64,000 nt of DNA from Rhyacophila brunnea (GCA_022495005.1 JAGYXB010000687.1:1488001-1552000), one strand, 5' to 3'. Shown: positions 1 through 11,830, numbered from the stretch's first letter. Notes: generated by a model from the sequence alone, not told the origin. A program made the numbers and translations.

Positions 1-938
1 ATAAGTGCTAATACTTTGATACAAACCTACCCTAAGTTTGATAATATTTATCACTTTAGCGGTCGATAAGTAAAGAATAGACCCACTGGGCCGCAAAAAA
101 AACGATTCTAATAGAAAATTACAACACTTAAATTATAAAGAATTAAAATTGAAATTCTGTACAAAATAATTAATAATCAATTAAATAAATAACATTGTGC
201 TTTTGAAATATAATTTAATATATTATATTCAAGAAGTTGGCATAGTTTATAAATCACTTTAAATGGTGTTAACTGTCAAATTTATTTACTAAAAATAAAA
301 AAAAATATAATGAACAGTATATTATAATACTTATTACACATAATTTAATAACAATCAAGACCCACTTTGTCCGCTTCAACAGGACATTCTCAAAATTATA
401 TATTAAAATAAATTATATTATCGAATAAGTATTATAATATTGTATTGTGATTTATTTGAATTTGAAATTGATTTCATGGATAATAATTGTTTTACCGAAT
501 TATATTCGTATTATGTAGCCATAATACATAATATTCAAATCACTCACAATTCAATCAATACACAAAAAAGCACTCCGATATTATTAATAATAGTTTTAGC
601 ACTGATAGATAGTATTATTGATTCACGTATCGACAATTTTTAAAAGTGAGGAGCACAGAAACTCACCAAAATAATCCATTCCTTGGATATCCCCATCTCT
701 TCCCTGAATGGATGTCGGAACTAGAATCATCAGCTTTTATATCGACACCCAAGCGAAGGTCAATGGCAAGAAAGTTTCTCACGGGCGACGCGTACAGTCG
801 GCGAAGACTTTCTTTGCAATCTGGTTTATTGGTGTTATTATAAGTAGGTTCACGGGACGGTAGCGAATCATTACATTTTCTATTCATAATTAATAGCGTT
901 CTATAATTGATTTATTATCAGTTTTTTTACTGCCCATT
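1..938. other. AT-rich sequence without recognisable gene
   Basis: No gene is recognised. Open frames on both strands overlap at about 646-887, where GC content rises locally. The - strand frame 663-887 encodes a hydrophilic 74-residue peptide that matches no family I know, so it is left unassigned. The rest is A/T runs. Confidence 0.5.
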
Positions 939-1020
939 AGTGATGCACCGGGAACCGGTAATAACCGGTAATCGGCATACTCAAATGTATTCTCATCGAC
1001 CGGAAATTAACTGAATCTGG
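939..1020. repeat. possible hAT element end (ACCGG-rich)
   Basis: The string TGATGCACCGGGAACCGG is followed by further ACCGG/CCGGTAA units, which resembles one subterminal region of some hAT families. No opposite end or target duplication was found, so this is only a possible fragment. Confidence 0.25.
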
Positions 1021-1353
1021 GACTTGATAAGTACATTATGACAAAAGTAGATCAATATCTAGGAACACAAAATGACATATTATAAATATTACAGATGTAT
1101 TCTGATAATAAATGGTAATATATTTTTATTTCTAAAAATGTTCCTAATTAATATTCCTAATACCTATATTAATAAAATATGTTCCGTGTGTAATGTTGCA
1201 AAAACATACGACTAAAAGGTTATCAAATTTGTACTATAGATTCTTAAAACGTCATAGCAGCCATTTTTTCTGATTCCCGTCAAAAAATTACATTTGCCTT
1301 CAGTATTATTTGGCAAATCATCATGTAAAGATTCACAGTTATACAGCATATAC

Positions 1354-1960
1354 AATGCGTTAAAAATTATTATAAAAATAATGAATCTATTCGAGCTACG
1401 TTTCGTGCATTAAGTGAAAAGTATGGTCAAAATAATCGACCTACAGAGCTTACTATTCGTAATTTAATTGGAAAATATTCGAGTTAAATGGTAATATTTG
1501 TGATGTTAAAAATCCAACTCGTGAAAAATGTAAACGTACTGCTGAAAATATCGATGTTCTAAATCAAAATGTGGATGAAAATCCAAAACAATCAATTATT
1601 ATACGTTGTTCTCGAGAACTTGGACTATCACTACTTGGGATATTCTTCATAAATATTTGTATTTGAAGGCGTATAAAATTGAAAAGAACTTCAATCGAAT
1701 GACCATTTGGTGTGTCAAAATTTTGCTAATTGGGTTTTAGAGCGACTTGAAATAGACCCATTATTTCATGAAAAGTCGTCTTTAGAGAAAAAGCTCATTA
1801 TTCTTTAAATGGCTTTGTAAATAAGCACAGTAATTGTGGAGTAATGAAAAATCGCATGCATGCTGTTCTTGAAACACCTTTACATGCACAAAAACGAATA
1901 GTCTGGTATGGTTTATGGTCTGGAGTTGTAATATTGGAGCGTATTGTTGTGAAAACAAAA
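1354..1960 (+). pseudogene. Broken Tc1/mariner-like transposase (DUF4817-type)
   Basis: Reading from about 1354, the conceptual peptide moves between frames but keeps the order of a common insect Tc1/mariner-like transposase. It has an N-terminal helix-turn-helix part (FRALSEKYGQNNRPTE near 1405-1450), then an AENI...VDENPKQSI segment (about 1540-1600), RELGLS, LKAYKI, an NWVLERLEIDPLFHEK stretch (about 1725-1785), NGFVNK, and finally LETPLHAQKRIVWYGLWSG (about 1868-1925). Frameshifts occur near 1480, 1500-1530, 1630 and 1710. The C-terminal catalytic part after GLWSG is missing. No terminal inverted repeats were found. Family order and spacing are known from many insect genomes; the call of a dead copy rests on the visible frameshifts. 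Confidence 0.8.
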
Positions 1961-4085
1961 ATACCAATTCAGTTAAGGTTCAAATAGACTATATGACGAT
2001 CGGGCACATATATGCTACGAGCGTTTTAGTGTCTATGATAAAATCTATGCCATTCCAACATTTATACATACATATTGTATGACAGCTATGACATCGTATT
2101 TAGACTCTGTGACACCCTATGACACAGGACGCCAACATAAGAAACGGGTTTTTCGACATATATATGACCAATCGTCATAGAGTGTATTTGAAGCATTACT
2201 GTCAATGGAGAACGCTACATTATTTCAATATAATTTCAGATGTTTTTTTTTATTATTATATCACTTTTCCCGGAGTATTTTTGAAACACAACCCATCTCT
2301 ACCATCAGAAATCAATTATCAGCTGAAAAAGAATGAATTTTTAATTATGATTTTGAAATCTCCCTATTAATAGTAAATGTGTGGAATTACTCACACAATT
2401 ACAAAAGATATATGAAAAATGTAGTAAATTTTTTAATGATTGCTATGGAGACATTTATCACTCAATAAATTATTTGTGCACCCATGTTTATTTAATGGTT
2501 CTTTTGTGACACCTTTCACTCTTCTTTTGAAAATGTGCAAAGAAAACTTTTACTGTTTTTCGATTCCAAGTTAAAACTTTTAGGTCATCGTAATATTATT
2601 TGTAGCCGCGCAAACACAAACTCATTTTACCGCATTTTTGTTAGAGTTTTTTTTTTGTAATAAAACATGCCTTCATAATAAATCTGGAAATTTACTGATT
2701 TATTAAAAAAAGATATTTATTAAGTAAGTTTAAAAAACTAAATGTTATCATTTTTTGCACCATTCATTTTTAGCAATAAATACATAAGTACTCAATTTAT
2801 TACCGAAGTCCGAATGACATGATATTATATTTCTATACCAAATTAATATGTTCATTCAATAACGACAACTACATTCTTAAATCATGTGACTTATTAACTG
2901 ATTAAAAAATATTTTAATTAAAAAATACTATCAAATACTAGTGGGTGTTAAAAGAAAAAATTGGAGACTTCCTGACACCGTCTTCAAAACAAGGTATCTA
3001 ATAAATTGTACTTTGAGTCAAACCACAAAATCCGGTCGCTAACATTAACGAAATTTTGTAACACTTCAATCACATAGCTATTAGTTAATTTCGTCGATAT
3101 TAGATATGGCACGCATGGCTTATTTGGTAAAGCACGTTGTCATATTATAATGAATGCAAGTTTTTATCAGTTGTATGTCAATCAATGGTATTCAATAGAA
3201 ATAATGTATACTTATAAAAATTGTAATATCCGGCATTACAAAAAAGTTTACATCTCAAAACAATTTAAATATACCTATATGAGGATAAAAGCGTCCCTGT
3301 AAAGAAATTACTAAACCTGAAGTTCAACGCGTGGGGTATGTGTTTACCTACCTACATGATAATATATTAATAAGTATTGAATGTATTAGACAAGGATCCA
3401 TTTGAGTCTACAGAGTGTATCTACCAGCAGAAGAAATAATTGAACAGGTGCCCTGAAGCTGCAACCGGTTCTCTGGCAGTCAAGAACCTTATGTAACCTG
3501 TAATATATTCCGAGCAATTTTAAATGCACTTGGTTTATATTATTAGTTAACAATTTGCATAGGTACGTAATAGCCTTGCCTTGCAGGCGAGATATGAATC
3601 GAGGAGTGTGGAGATGCCCAAGGCTCAGCTCGGTCTCGTATACATTTATATAATCGAAGTTACATGTGACAGTGGTTTTCAAACTTGTTTGTATAACGGT
3701 ACCCTATCTATAAAAATTCTTTCACGGCGTCCTAAAAATATATTTTTTGAGCAGACAATTGATTTTGTTTCACTTCAGAATTAGATATGTGAATCATCTA
3801 TTCAACTCTTTCTTTGAAAATGTTCTAGATTAGTAGATTTTGCAATAAAGGATAATAAACTATGGAGTTTAAAAATGCATTTAAAAACAGCGGTAAAATA
3901 AAATAAGAATGATAAGCATAGCGATAGGAAAGATGGCTGTGATCGTGCATCAGCGTATTAAATCAAGAATATTTACTTAAGTCCCACTAACTACCGCTGA
4001 CATGTGTGTTTATATCCGTTTTTTTTATCTATATAATTATTAATACCTAACCATATCTTTGCTTTTCGGTACATGGTGGCTGTTA
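1961..4085. other. AT-rich region, nothing recognised
   Basis: The longest frames (2119-2370 on + and 3386-3682 on -) show low-complexity or unfamiliar translations with no domain, signal peptide or splice context that I can support. I see no paired terminal repeats or tRNA-like boxes here. Confidence 0.5.
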
Positions 4086-4222
4086 GTAATTTTAAACCAT
4101 CACAAACAGCCAGGCTTTGAGAAAATCATATGAATATTGTGTCCTCGTCGGGAATCGAACCCAGAACTCTCGGGTGGAAAGGCCAGCGCCTTACCCTTAC
4201 GCACTGCACCACGAGAGCCGCC
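4086..4222 (-). repeat. tRNA-derived SINE, family A
   Basis: Read on the - strand it starts GGCGGCTCTCGTGGTGCAGT at 4222, an A-box-like segment. GGTTCGATTCC follows as an internal B box, then an unrelated tail with TTTTCTCAAAGCCTGG and GTTTGTGATGG. The same order occurs at 8674-8808 (+) and 30690-30832 (-). The A and B boxes are those of an RNA polymerase III promoter. This is a SINE rather than a tRNA gene because no acceptor stem closes and the non-tRNA tail is shared between copies. Confidence 0.8.
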
Positions 4223-4265
4223 AATGTTCATAACATTAAATTAATTTCAATAGAAAATCAAGTTT

Positions 4266-4435
4266 GTTGAGGTGTAAGCTCCGCCTAATAGAGATACGAA
4301 GGTTTGTGATTTGAGACAATTAATTGATAATTTACGCCTTAAATTACTTAATACATCTCTAAAAACATTTATAATTCAAGTATTTTTGATTTCAAGTCAA
4401 AGATAAACTTACAATTCAAAATAAACGTTATAAAA
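4266..4435 (+). repeat. Dispersed repeat family B1, interrupted copy
   Basis: This matches 10011-10235 and the reverse complement of 6577-6878. Shared blocks are ATACGAAG, TTGATAATTTAC, CTAAAAACATTTA, TTCAAGTCAAAGATAAACTT and GTTATAAAA. The copy stops exactly where the hAT element at 4436 begins, so that insertion seems to have cut it. Confidence 0.65.
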
Positions 4436-4759
4436 CAGTTATACACAAACGGCGGACCGCGGGCCACATGCGGCCCAAAATAACAAGAACTTCATCACAC
4501 AAATTTTCATTGAATAGGACAAACTTCGAATTTATTATATAGGTACTAATTTCTATCCTGCAAATTCATATATGCGTAATGCAGAGTGGAGTGTGATTGG
4601 AGTAGCTGATATATAACTAATAAATTTAAAATAATAAAATGTATGTGTCGTCTAGTATGATATATATCATTATTTTTCAACACTTTTACCCACTGCGGCC
4701 CGTAAGAAATTAGAAAATTCGTAAATTGGCCCTTCTTTCAAATAGATTGTGCACTACTG
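4436..4759. mobile_element. hAT MITE, 324 bp, 8-bp target duplication
   Basis: The element starts CAGTTATACACAA and ends TTGTGCACTACTG, forming imperfect terminal inverted repeats. TTATAAAA lies directly on both sides (4428-4435 and 4760-4767), an exact 8-bp duplication. The subterminal parts hold GCGGACCGCGGGCC and, near the other end, CACTGCGGCCCG. There is no coding capacity. The element sits inside an older repeat copy (4266-4435). Confidence 0.85.
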
Positions 4760-4823
4760 TTATAAAAGCAATAATTGTTGAAATGTTCGACACGAATTAC
4801 TTTCTTGTCAATGTAATTGGTTA

Positions 4824-5224
4824 CAGTGGAGTTAGCACCGGAGTTTTGGAGCAGACCCGTTTTTGAGTTGCTCCGCTCCGTGACCTAATACTTACTCCAG
4901 CTCCGCTCCTGATAAAAAGTTTTAATATGTATTATTATTATGTTAAAAAAATTAAATAATAAGTGGTTTTAAAATAAAGTTTATTATTTGTCATTTTCAT
5001 TATTAATCCTGTTTAACAAAATTGCCGTCAAAACATCGTCTTTCATTATCTGCCTCTTCTCACTTTGAATTAAGTTTAGGGCGAAAATTTATTAATAATA
5101 AAAAAACATCTGGAGCAGGGAGCACTGCGAATTTTCGGTGATCCGGCTCTGCTCCTGCTCCGGGTAAACTCCTATTGCTCCACTGCTCTGTGCTCTTGCT
5201 CCGAGTTCCGCTCTAACGCTCTAG
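4824..5224. mobile_element. Non-autonomous DNA element rich in GGAGC/GCTCC
   Basis: The left end GTTAGCACCGGAGTTTTGGAGC is matched by the inverted right end, which reads GTTAGAGCGGAACTCGGAGC on the other strand. Both ends carry many GCTCC/GGAGC units and flank an AT-rich centre. A partial second copy of the left end is at 31664-31775. The target duplication could not be read clearly, so the superfamily (perhaps hAT) and exact borders are uncertain. Confidence 0.65.
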
Positions 5225-5329
5225 TTAACACATTCTGTTTTAAACTTGGGGAAAGGGTAAACAATCTTTGAAAAAGACTTTTTTTCCGATAATTTTCAAA
5301 GATTTTTTTTTAATTTCATATGTTTAGGG

Positions 5330-5902
5330 TAGGGATCGGCAGTTTGTCAAGTGAGAAGAGCCAAATTGTCAAGGAAACGGGATAGCAAAGGTACCAGAAA
5401 ACCGCAATTATATAATATACATATATGGATATGGATTTTTAGGGGGAAAAAGTTCAAAATTTTTATTAAAAAGAATAATTACAATGGCGTCCATGCATCG
5501 CTTCTGATAGCATTACTATATCTGGTAAATAGCTACTTATTTTTAATTGAATACAATATGATTGTAATTTTTCATCCATTATTCTGCTTCTAAGTTTATT
5601 TTTGTTTGGTTCATTGATGAGAATATTTGTTCGCATATATATGTAGAGCCAAAGATTGTCAGAATACGAAAAGCTAGTTTTTTTTAACGCGTCATGTTAC
5701 AGACAAACTATTCCATGTATCAAATATTATTGTTTCTATTTTAGGCAGTTGTTTTATAGCTGTCCACTTGTGCTGAGAAATCAAAACTCATAAGTTATAA
5801 GGCTGCTTAAGATGAGGTGAAATTGGAGTTTATGTCTGAAGAGCCGCAAACGTATATGCAAAGAGCCGCATGTGGCTCGCGAGCCGCTTCTGCCGACCCC
5901 TG
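5330..5902. mobile_element. hAT element, 573 bp, Buster-like ends
   Basis: The termini are TAGGGATCGGCAG and CTGCCGACCCCTG. GTTTAGGG occurs exactly on both sides (5322-5329 and 5903-5910). The right subterminal region contains GAGCCGCATGTGGCTCGCGAGC, seen in many hAT families whose ends read CAGGGGTCGGCA. The duplication fits nnnTAnnn, typical of Buster-type hATs. The frames inside (for example 5351-5593) do not resemble a transposase. Confidence 0.9.
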
Positions 5903-5910
5903 GTTTAGGG

Positions 5911-6576
5911 CTAACTTATCATTGTAGAGTTTTAAGATTTGTACAAACCGACACTGATAACACAATTTACCCCGAACATAAAGTGGACTTAACAACTTTT
6001 GTAATTATATCTTTCATAATGTTATATTACTATATTCATTTATCTATTATGAAAAAATGGTAACCAAATAAAATTAATAATCTTCAGCGTGAGAGATAAT
6101 TTTTATTTCACGTTTTTTGTATGATAATTAAATAGAACAAAGCGCTAATAGAAACGTTGATAGATTTTATTCGTATATTATAAGCACGAGTATTTAATAT
6201 TTTCTTTTTGAACAATAGGAAAAATTTCTTAAGACTTTCAATTGCATGCGGAAACAATGACTAATTCTTCCGATGCATGTGAATAGGAATTTAGCAAAGT
6301 GATGGTGATTAAATATACTACTGTAGCAGCTTTTGATCATTTGTAAAGGCTAAAAAACTTACTTACCTACTATAATACAACTTGCAAATAAAATAGAAGA
6401 TCTTGTCGTATTTTAGTACGACCAGTTTTAATAAATAACCATTGGCGGGTGTCAGAATATATTTGATAAACAATTTAACAGTATTAAAATTTGCATTGAA
6501 TTGTCTATAAACAATATTCTTTTTCTTATGATAATATATACATCTCCGAAGTATGTTGATTTGATAAGTTGTAAAG
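5911..6576. other. AT-rich spacer, nothing recognised
   Basis: Only short AT-rich frames occur. The - strand frame at 6363-6596 runs into the neighbouring repeat and has no recognisable protein character. Confidence 0.5.
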
Positions 6577-6878
6577 CAAGCATGTCCAACTTGCAACCCT
6601 TGCAGTTAGTAATGCGGCTAAAAATCGATTTTTAATAAATTTAACAATAAATATGACCATAAAATATAATTTATTAATAAGATGCGGTCCTGTGACAAAT
6701 TCACATTTTATAACATTTTTTTTTACAATTGTAAGTTTATCTTTGACTTAAAATAAAAAATATGTTTCCTTTTAATGTTTTCAGATACATATTTATTAAT
6801 TAACACAGTTGAAATTGTAAATTATCAAGAAAATGTCTCAAATTGCAGGCTTCGTATTTTTCCGCTAGGTGCCTCTGG
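6577..6878 (-). repeat. Dispersed repeat family B1, inverted copy
   Basis: The reverse complement of this stretch aligns with 10011-10235: CACCTAGCGGAAAAATACGA at one end, then TTGATAATTTACAATT, AATAAATATGTATCT and AAATGTGAATTTGTCA. The + strand left end CATGTCCAACTTGCAACCCT resembles a hAT end, so the family may be a hAT MITE, but no duplication is visible. Confidence 0.65.
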
Positions 6879-7437
6879 GAGTTAGTGGCAATTAGATAGA
6901 ATTAGCATGTTATTTAAATGTGGTACTTAATTAAATATTAACTTAAAAGTCCGCAGTGAGTGGGTTTTAATAGATAGCACCAGTTAAGTGGAATAGAAGT
7001 ATTATTATAGTTGATATTTTGCAATTAATTTTTCCATATTTTCCAACGCCACTGCATGCTGCTCTCTACAAGTGTACAATCTTGAATGAACGTAAGTTTT
7101 TCTAGACGAAGACAATTCACGCACATGATAATATCCTAGTTAGGAAATATAACTCAAGGCGATTTGAGTTGTCAACTATCTCATGTGCGAATGTGGGATT
7201 TTTGAATAGCAGACATTTTGAATACCACCAGTGCTAAAAATGGCGGGAAATTAATGTATTTAAAATAATTCAGTAATACACAGAAGTTACAAGTGTTTGA
7301 GCCTAAAATCTTGTGAAAAATCTGTTCTCAATCTACGAAGACGTCATCATCTGATGACGTCGCTACAATCATAAGTATACATGATTTTTAATGAACCTGG
7401 CATTGTCATATTTATCAAATCTAAAATTTTAGACCGA
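6879..7437. other. Spacer, nothing recognised
   Basis: No gene or paired repeat is seen. A short inverted motif around 7338-7362 (GACGTCATCATCTGATGACGTC) is an exact 22-bp palindrome holding two ACGTCA-like half sites. It could be chance or a bZIP-type site. Confidence 0.4.
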
Positions 7438-8118
7438 GGCCACACAGGTAGGTGCCTCGCTTGGTGCTTAGTGCTACGCTACGAGCTGGGTGACATATCC
7501 TAGCGAATGGATGCACACTATACTATCGCAATGGCCACACTGCACGCTTCGCATCTCGCTACGTGATTATTATTCACCTAGTGAGTCTCCCGGTGAACAG
7601 GCGTGTTGGTTAATTTTATTGTGTCACCTAGTAATTTTGCAATATGGAGGAAGTTTTAATAGGAGCACTTTATAAAAGAGAGCCTTTTTGGAATCCATCT
7701 AACAAATTACCTATACAAAAATGTACCAGTGGTCATCCTTTTCTAATGCCTCTTTTAATTTTCCCAACAATAAGTCAAATGTTTCCTGGTTCATCCTAAA
7801 ATAACTAAAAAAACTTTTCATCGTATTTCCGAAATTCTTTTTAGAGAAGTTGAAACTCTTCAAGAGTACTTCGAGATGAATTGACATCATGCACCCAACA
7901 AGCTCGAATTTGAGACTTTCGAAATTTTAAACTTAAATTCTCTATGAGAAGTAGCTTTCTAGTTAGTTATGAGAGTGACATCGTTGTTAACTTGAGCGCT
8001 CCCAAATGTCAACTGAATTTATACCTAAGCACGTAGCGTGCAATGTGGCAGTAGTGTTTTTAGTAGACAAGCATAGCACCGAGCTTAGCACTAAACGAAG
8101 CATTTCAGTGTGGCTGAT
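7438..8118 (+). mobile_element. PIF/Harbinger-like element with MADF remnant
   Basis: Both ends carry inverted GC-richer sequence: GGCCACACAGG then CCTCGCTTGGTGCTTAGTGC on the left, and on the right the complement of GCCACACTG, GCTTCGTTTAGTGCTAAGC. Between them, 7644-7799 encodes the start of a MADF-like DNA-binding protein, which PIF/Harbinger elements carry beside their transposase. No transposase remains. The 3-bp target duplication could not be fixed, so borders are approximate. Confidence 0.6.
7644..7799 (+). pseudogene. Truncated MADF-domain protein of a Harbinger element
   Basis: The frame opens MEEVLIGALYKREPFWNPSN and stops after 51 residues at TAA 7797-7799. An acidic start, then L-I-x-x-(V/L)-x-x-R-x-x-x-W, is how MADF domains begin; a full MADF domain is about 80 to 90 residues, so the domain is cut short. 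MADF proteins bind DNA, and in PIF/Harbinger elements the second protein helps the transposase find its ends. Its place inside a pair of inverted ends supports transposon origin over a host MADF gene. The family call rests on a short match. Confidence 0.5.
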
Positions 8119-8127
8119 GCCTTGCAA

Positions 8128-8345
8128 TGGGCTGGCCACGTGGCACGTATGAATGAACATTCAACAGCAAAGCGCCTCACGTTTAGTGGTTATAAAGAAA
8201 AACCGGGTGCAGGAGACCTCAACGTCGGTAGATTGATGACCTACAGCGAAATTTGCGAGGACTAGAAGCAAGTGAAGACGAGTGAAGGCCCCGTTAGAGT
8301 GAAGGAATCTGCTTAAATCGGTCTAGGTTTACCACGACTGTAATG
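8128..8345 (+). pseudogene. C-terminal fragment of a LINE reverse transcriptase
   Basis: Translation gives LQWAGHVARMNEHSTAKR, the L-x-W-x-G-H-V-x-R-M signature that closes the reverse transcriptase ORF of many non-LTR elements (CR1/Jockey/RTE-like). It is followed by a basic, gapped tail in two frames to about 8345. Everything upstream of the motif is missing and the Harbinger-like element abuts it. Only a truncated 3' end is present. Confidence 0.65.
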
Positions 8346-8673
8346 CCCGAGAAGGAGAAGAAAAAACGGAAGACTGTCAAAAACAATCAATCAACACCTA
8401 TCATCATCCGCCGGGTGAAGACCTTTCGTAGATCCATCCATTATTTTCAGTCCCTAGTTCTTCGTTGCCACGTACATACACTGAACTTTATGAGTTTGTC
8501 TATCCAACGGGTTTGAGGGTTTTACTGTGGTCGTTTAATACCCTCTTGAGTACCACTGTATGATGGCATCTGTCCACTTACTGAGCGAAATTTCCAGCCC
8601 ATTTGTCTGTTTAGCTACCTTTACCACATCACGTACTCTTGTCACACAATGGGATACATACAGTAGGCGGATA

Positions 8674-8808
8674 GGCGGCTCTCGTGGTTTAGTGCGTAAG
8701 CGCTGGCCTTTGATCCAGGAGCTCCGGGTTCACACAATTTATTTAAGTGATTTCTCAAAGCCTGGGTGTTTGTGATTGTTTCACCTTTATTACTATTTAC
8801 ACTAGTGT
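8674..8808 (+). repeat. tRNA-derived SINE, family A
   Basis: It starts GGCGGCTCTCGTGGTTTAGT and continues GTGCGTAAGCGCTGG (A-box side). CCGGGTTCACAC follows in B-box position and is partly decayed, then TTTCTCAAAGCCTGGGTGTT and GTGATTGTTTCACC. The order is the same as in the copies at 4086-4222 and 30690-30832. Confidence 0.75.
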
Positions 8809-10010
8809 TTGACTTCACTGCTATCATTGGCCCTCTAGGCTTGTTAAAAATAATATCTGTATTATATATTTATTTGTAATAAAAAAATACAATTTACGGA
8901 AAAATACGTAATACGCGAGTATTGTTATAATATTTTTATAAAAAATGTAGCTGACATCTCATCATAACATCCCGAAAGGGGTCGAAAGATTTCACTTTAG
9001 TTTTTACATAAAACAATGTTATGATTAATACATAATTATTTTGAAAACATGAAACTCGAACTCATAATATCATTCACTCTCCGCGTGAGTGTTCTATCCT
9101 TTAAGCGTTTCAGCTATCGATCCATCGATAATTCATGCGAATTACGTTTAATAACTATTTTTTATCTTAGGCATGTACCTATTTCGTACTTCGCACTATG
9201 GTGATTAGATAACCAAATTTAGCAGATTTACATATTAAGGACAGCAAAGTGCAAACAAAAACACTAACAATGTACAGAACGGTTAAGGTGATGATGATGA
9301 GAATATTTTTTTAAATTTCGTAGTTGCGAGAAATCTGCTGTGCCCTTTTCGAATATTTTTTTATTATTTTAGAAACCAATAGGTAAGCTTCTTACCTACC
9401 ATATTTGATGCAAAAATTACAAAATTGTTTTTCATCTGTCACGCAATCAAGCGGTTATAAAATGTTAACAATCTATTATAATGGGTTAAATTATAAAAAC
9501 GAATTTTTATTAAATCTACGCCTTGTGCAGAGAAGAAAGTGTGTCGCCCGAAAAAAGGTGTTTTTTACGTTGCATTCATGGAGAAAAACCAACATTCTTT
9601 TATACTTCCAAATCAATTTTCACGGTGTCTGCCATCAAACAGAAATAATGAACGCCATAATCGCGTAGAAGCATGACGCCCATTAAGCATTGACATTTAA
9701 ATTTTAAAGGCAATAATCAATCACCGTAAGCCACATTTCGATTTATTTCATTGGGTCATTAATAACGTCTCTATTTAAATATCATTTTTGTCGTTATTTA
9801 ATAAGTAATGCAAGGTGTGAGGTGGTAAAAACGCAGTAAAAATCAGTATTCAGAACATCACACACTTACCAAAAGTTGTGACAAAAATACTTTATTTTGC
9901 ATAAATAGCGCCTCATTCATATTATCATATTAATATAAATTTATCTTTTCTAAAGAATGCCTTTATGGAAACCGCGCGTTTCCTATTAATTAATTGACCT
10001 ACCTACCAAA
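8809..10010. other. AT-rich region, nothing recognised
   Basis: No gene or paired termini are seen. The + frame 9405-9668 is basic and AT-codon rich, without a known domain. A short ATG-ATG-ATG microsatellite lies near 9290. Confidence 0.45.
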
Positions 10011-10235
10011 GGTACCTAGCGGAAAAATACGAAGCTTGCAGTTTGACACACGTTTTTGATAATTTACAATTTAAACTGTATTAATTAATAAATATGTATC
10101 TAAAAACATTTAAAAGAAAAATACTTTTTATTTTAAGTCAAATATAAACTAAAAATTGTAAAAAAATGTTATAAAATGTGAATTTGTCAAAGGATCCCAT
10201 CCATTACATATATTTTATGGTTAAATTTTTATTAT
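10011..10235 (+). repeat. Dispersed repeat family B1
   Basis: It shares CACCTAGCGGAAAAATACGA-like start, TTGATAATTTACAATTTAAA, AATAAATATGTATCTAAAAA and ATAAAATGTGAATTTGTCA with the inverted copy at 6577-6878 and the cut copy at 4266-4435. There is no coding sequence. Confidence 0.65.
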
Positions 10236-10329
10236 TAAAATTTACCTAGTTATGTTCTCTATGTTTTGTCTAAGAGATTTTAGACTAATTCATAGTTTTT
10301 ATATTTTTTTATATTATAAAATTATATAT

Positions 10330-10860
10330 ATATATTATTAAAGAAGCCAAAGCGTACCTGGTCCGCCCTTTTTCTACAAGAATTGAAGAAGACCTAGCAG
10401 TTCCCGATTCTGACGCTGATGTCGTGCCCGAAGATGAAGATATGGCTAAAGAACTTAAAAAATATGTCCAGCAATGCTCAAAACCAAACACAAAAATTGC
10501 ACAACATGCGACAAATGAACTTGTTTGACTATTACGAACTAAATGGATATTATGAAAAAAGTGGACAGTAAACACAAAACGTTTTCAGACTGATCGGGGC
10601 TTATAACACAATTATTAAGCCATCGTCGACTTAAAATAAGAGCAATTTTTCAACATCAGGGTATTTTGTATCTCTTTGTTCGTCTTCTTACTTAAATAAA
10701 AAAAAATAGAATTCGTCTGTTTTTACACTGATTTTAGGATTTTTGAAATTTTCTCGATATTCTTTTCTGGAAATCCCGAATCTCGAGAATTCTAAATTTC
10801 ATCATTTCGGGAAATCCCAAATCTCGAGATTGAGATTTTCTTAGGAAATACCCAGCTCTA
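10330..10860 (+). mobile_element. Right part of a hAT element of the CTCGAGA family
   Basis: From about 10555 to 10860 this aligns with the elements at 14255-14817 and 62225-62779: GACTGATCGGGGC, CGTCGACT, CAACATCAGGG, then repeated ATCTCGAGA/GGGAAATCCC units, ending AATACCCAGCTCTA at 10860. Unlike the shorter copies it still carries coding sequence (10343-10528). The left terminus TAGAGTTGGG is absent, so this is a 5'-truncated copy of a longer, perhaps once autonomous, form. Confidence 0.65.
10343..10528 (+). pseudogene. Probable transposase C-terminal exon of the hAT element
   Basis: A 61-residue frame runs into a TGA just before the family's 3' subterminal sequence. It is acidic in the middle (EEDLAVPDSDADVVPEDED) and basic or hydrophilic after that (KELKKYVQQCS). 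By its position it should be the last part of the element's own transposase. I see no recognisable catalytic or dimerisation motif, so function is inferred from context only. The frame has no ATG and is open at its 5' side, as expected for a truncated gene. Confidence 0.4.
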
Positions 10861-11830
10861 GACAGGAATGTTACATTCGCACATAAATTATAGTTTATCA
10901 AATTAATATAAATGTTAAAATATGTTCGTTGAATAGTTTTCTCTTACTAACAAAATGGTTAAATTATTACACCTCTTATATTCATGATCATAATTACAAC
11001 TGATGAAAAAAGAAACTATCTTGTCTACCCTGTCCGACAAGTGAGAAACAAGGTAACAAATTATTTGGACAATATTATTTGTCAATTATTCAGGGATATC
11101 AATCATTTATAATAAATTAGACAAATTTCATTAAAGATATTTAATTCGAATAAACACGTCATAAAAATACAAAGTTTGTTTGGTCAAATTACCTTTCCTG
11201 CCAATAATTCCAATTTTGAATTTTCACGACAGATAAAGTTTGTATATTTTGGATTCGATTTTAATTTATTTTGTTTTCATGTTGACATGGTGTATGCCTA
11301 AATACAGATATTTTAATATTGAAGAATGTAATAATTATTACTGTTTTAAATTGTACATTGTATAATATTTAAATAGTCTCTCAAGAGAAAACGTCACATT
11401 TCCATCACTGCCGACAATGTTGCGTCACAGTGGGTATCATATTCATAGGAATGAAGTCCAGCAAATAAAGTCGTGTGGTCAAGAGAGTTTCCGGTCGCAA
11501 GTGGGCGACCGATGAAGTGAGGTCCATTCGACACTAAACTTCTCTTTTTCAACCGACATCACAAAGATTCTTGAATAATTCGCATACTATTACGCTTTTC
11601 CTTAGCTATCACATAACCGTTTTCATTATCACCTATATATTACAATATTACAATCTAAACTAAATAATATGAATAATATCGAATCCTTTATACAAACTAT
11701 ATGATTACGTTGTTGTAATCATGTAATATATGGTCCAATATACTTGTTCATTTATTTCCTCACCAATTCGCTCCATTTTTCGGGAGTTTTCATTTTTATT
11801 ATGTTCGAACCCTTCTCTACACAGTTAATT
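10861..11830. other. AT-rich spacer, nothing recognised
   Basis: No gene-like frame, tRNA box or paired terminal repeat is visible in this stretch. Confidence 0.45.

Noticed and set aside
3386..3682. 98-codon - strand frame as a gene
   Set aside because: No domain, no supporting splice or promoter signals, and the translation is typical of AT-rich chance frames.
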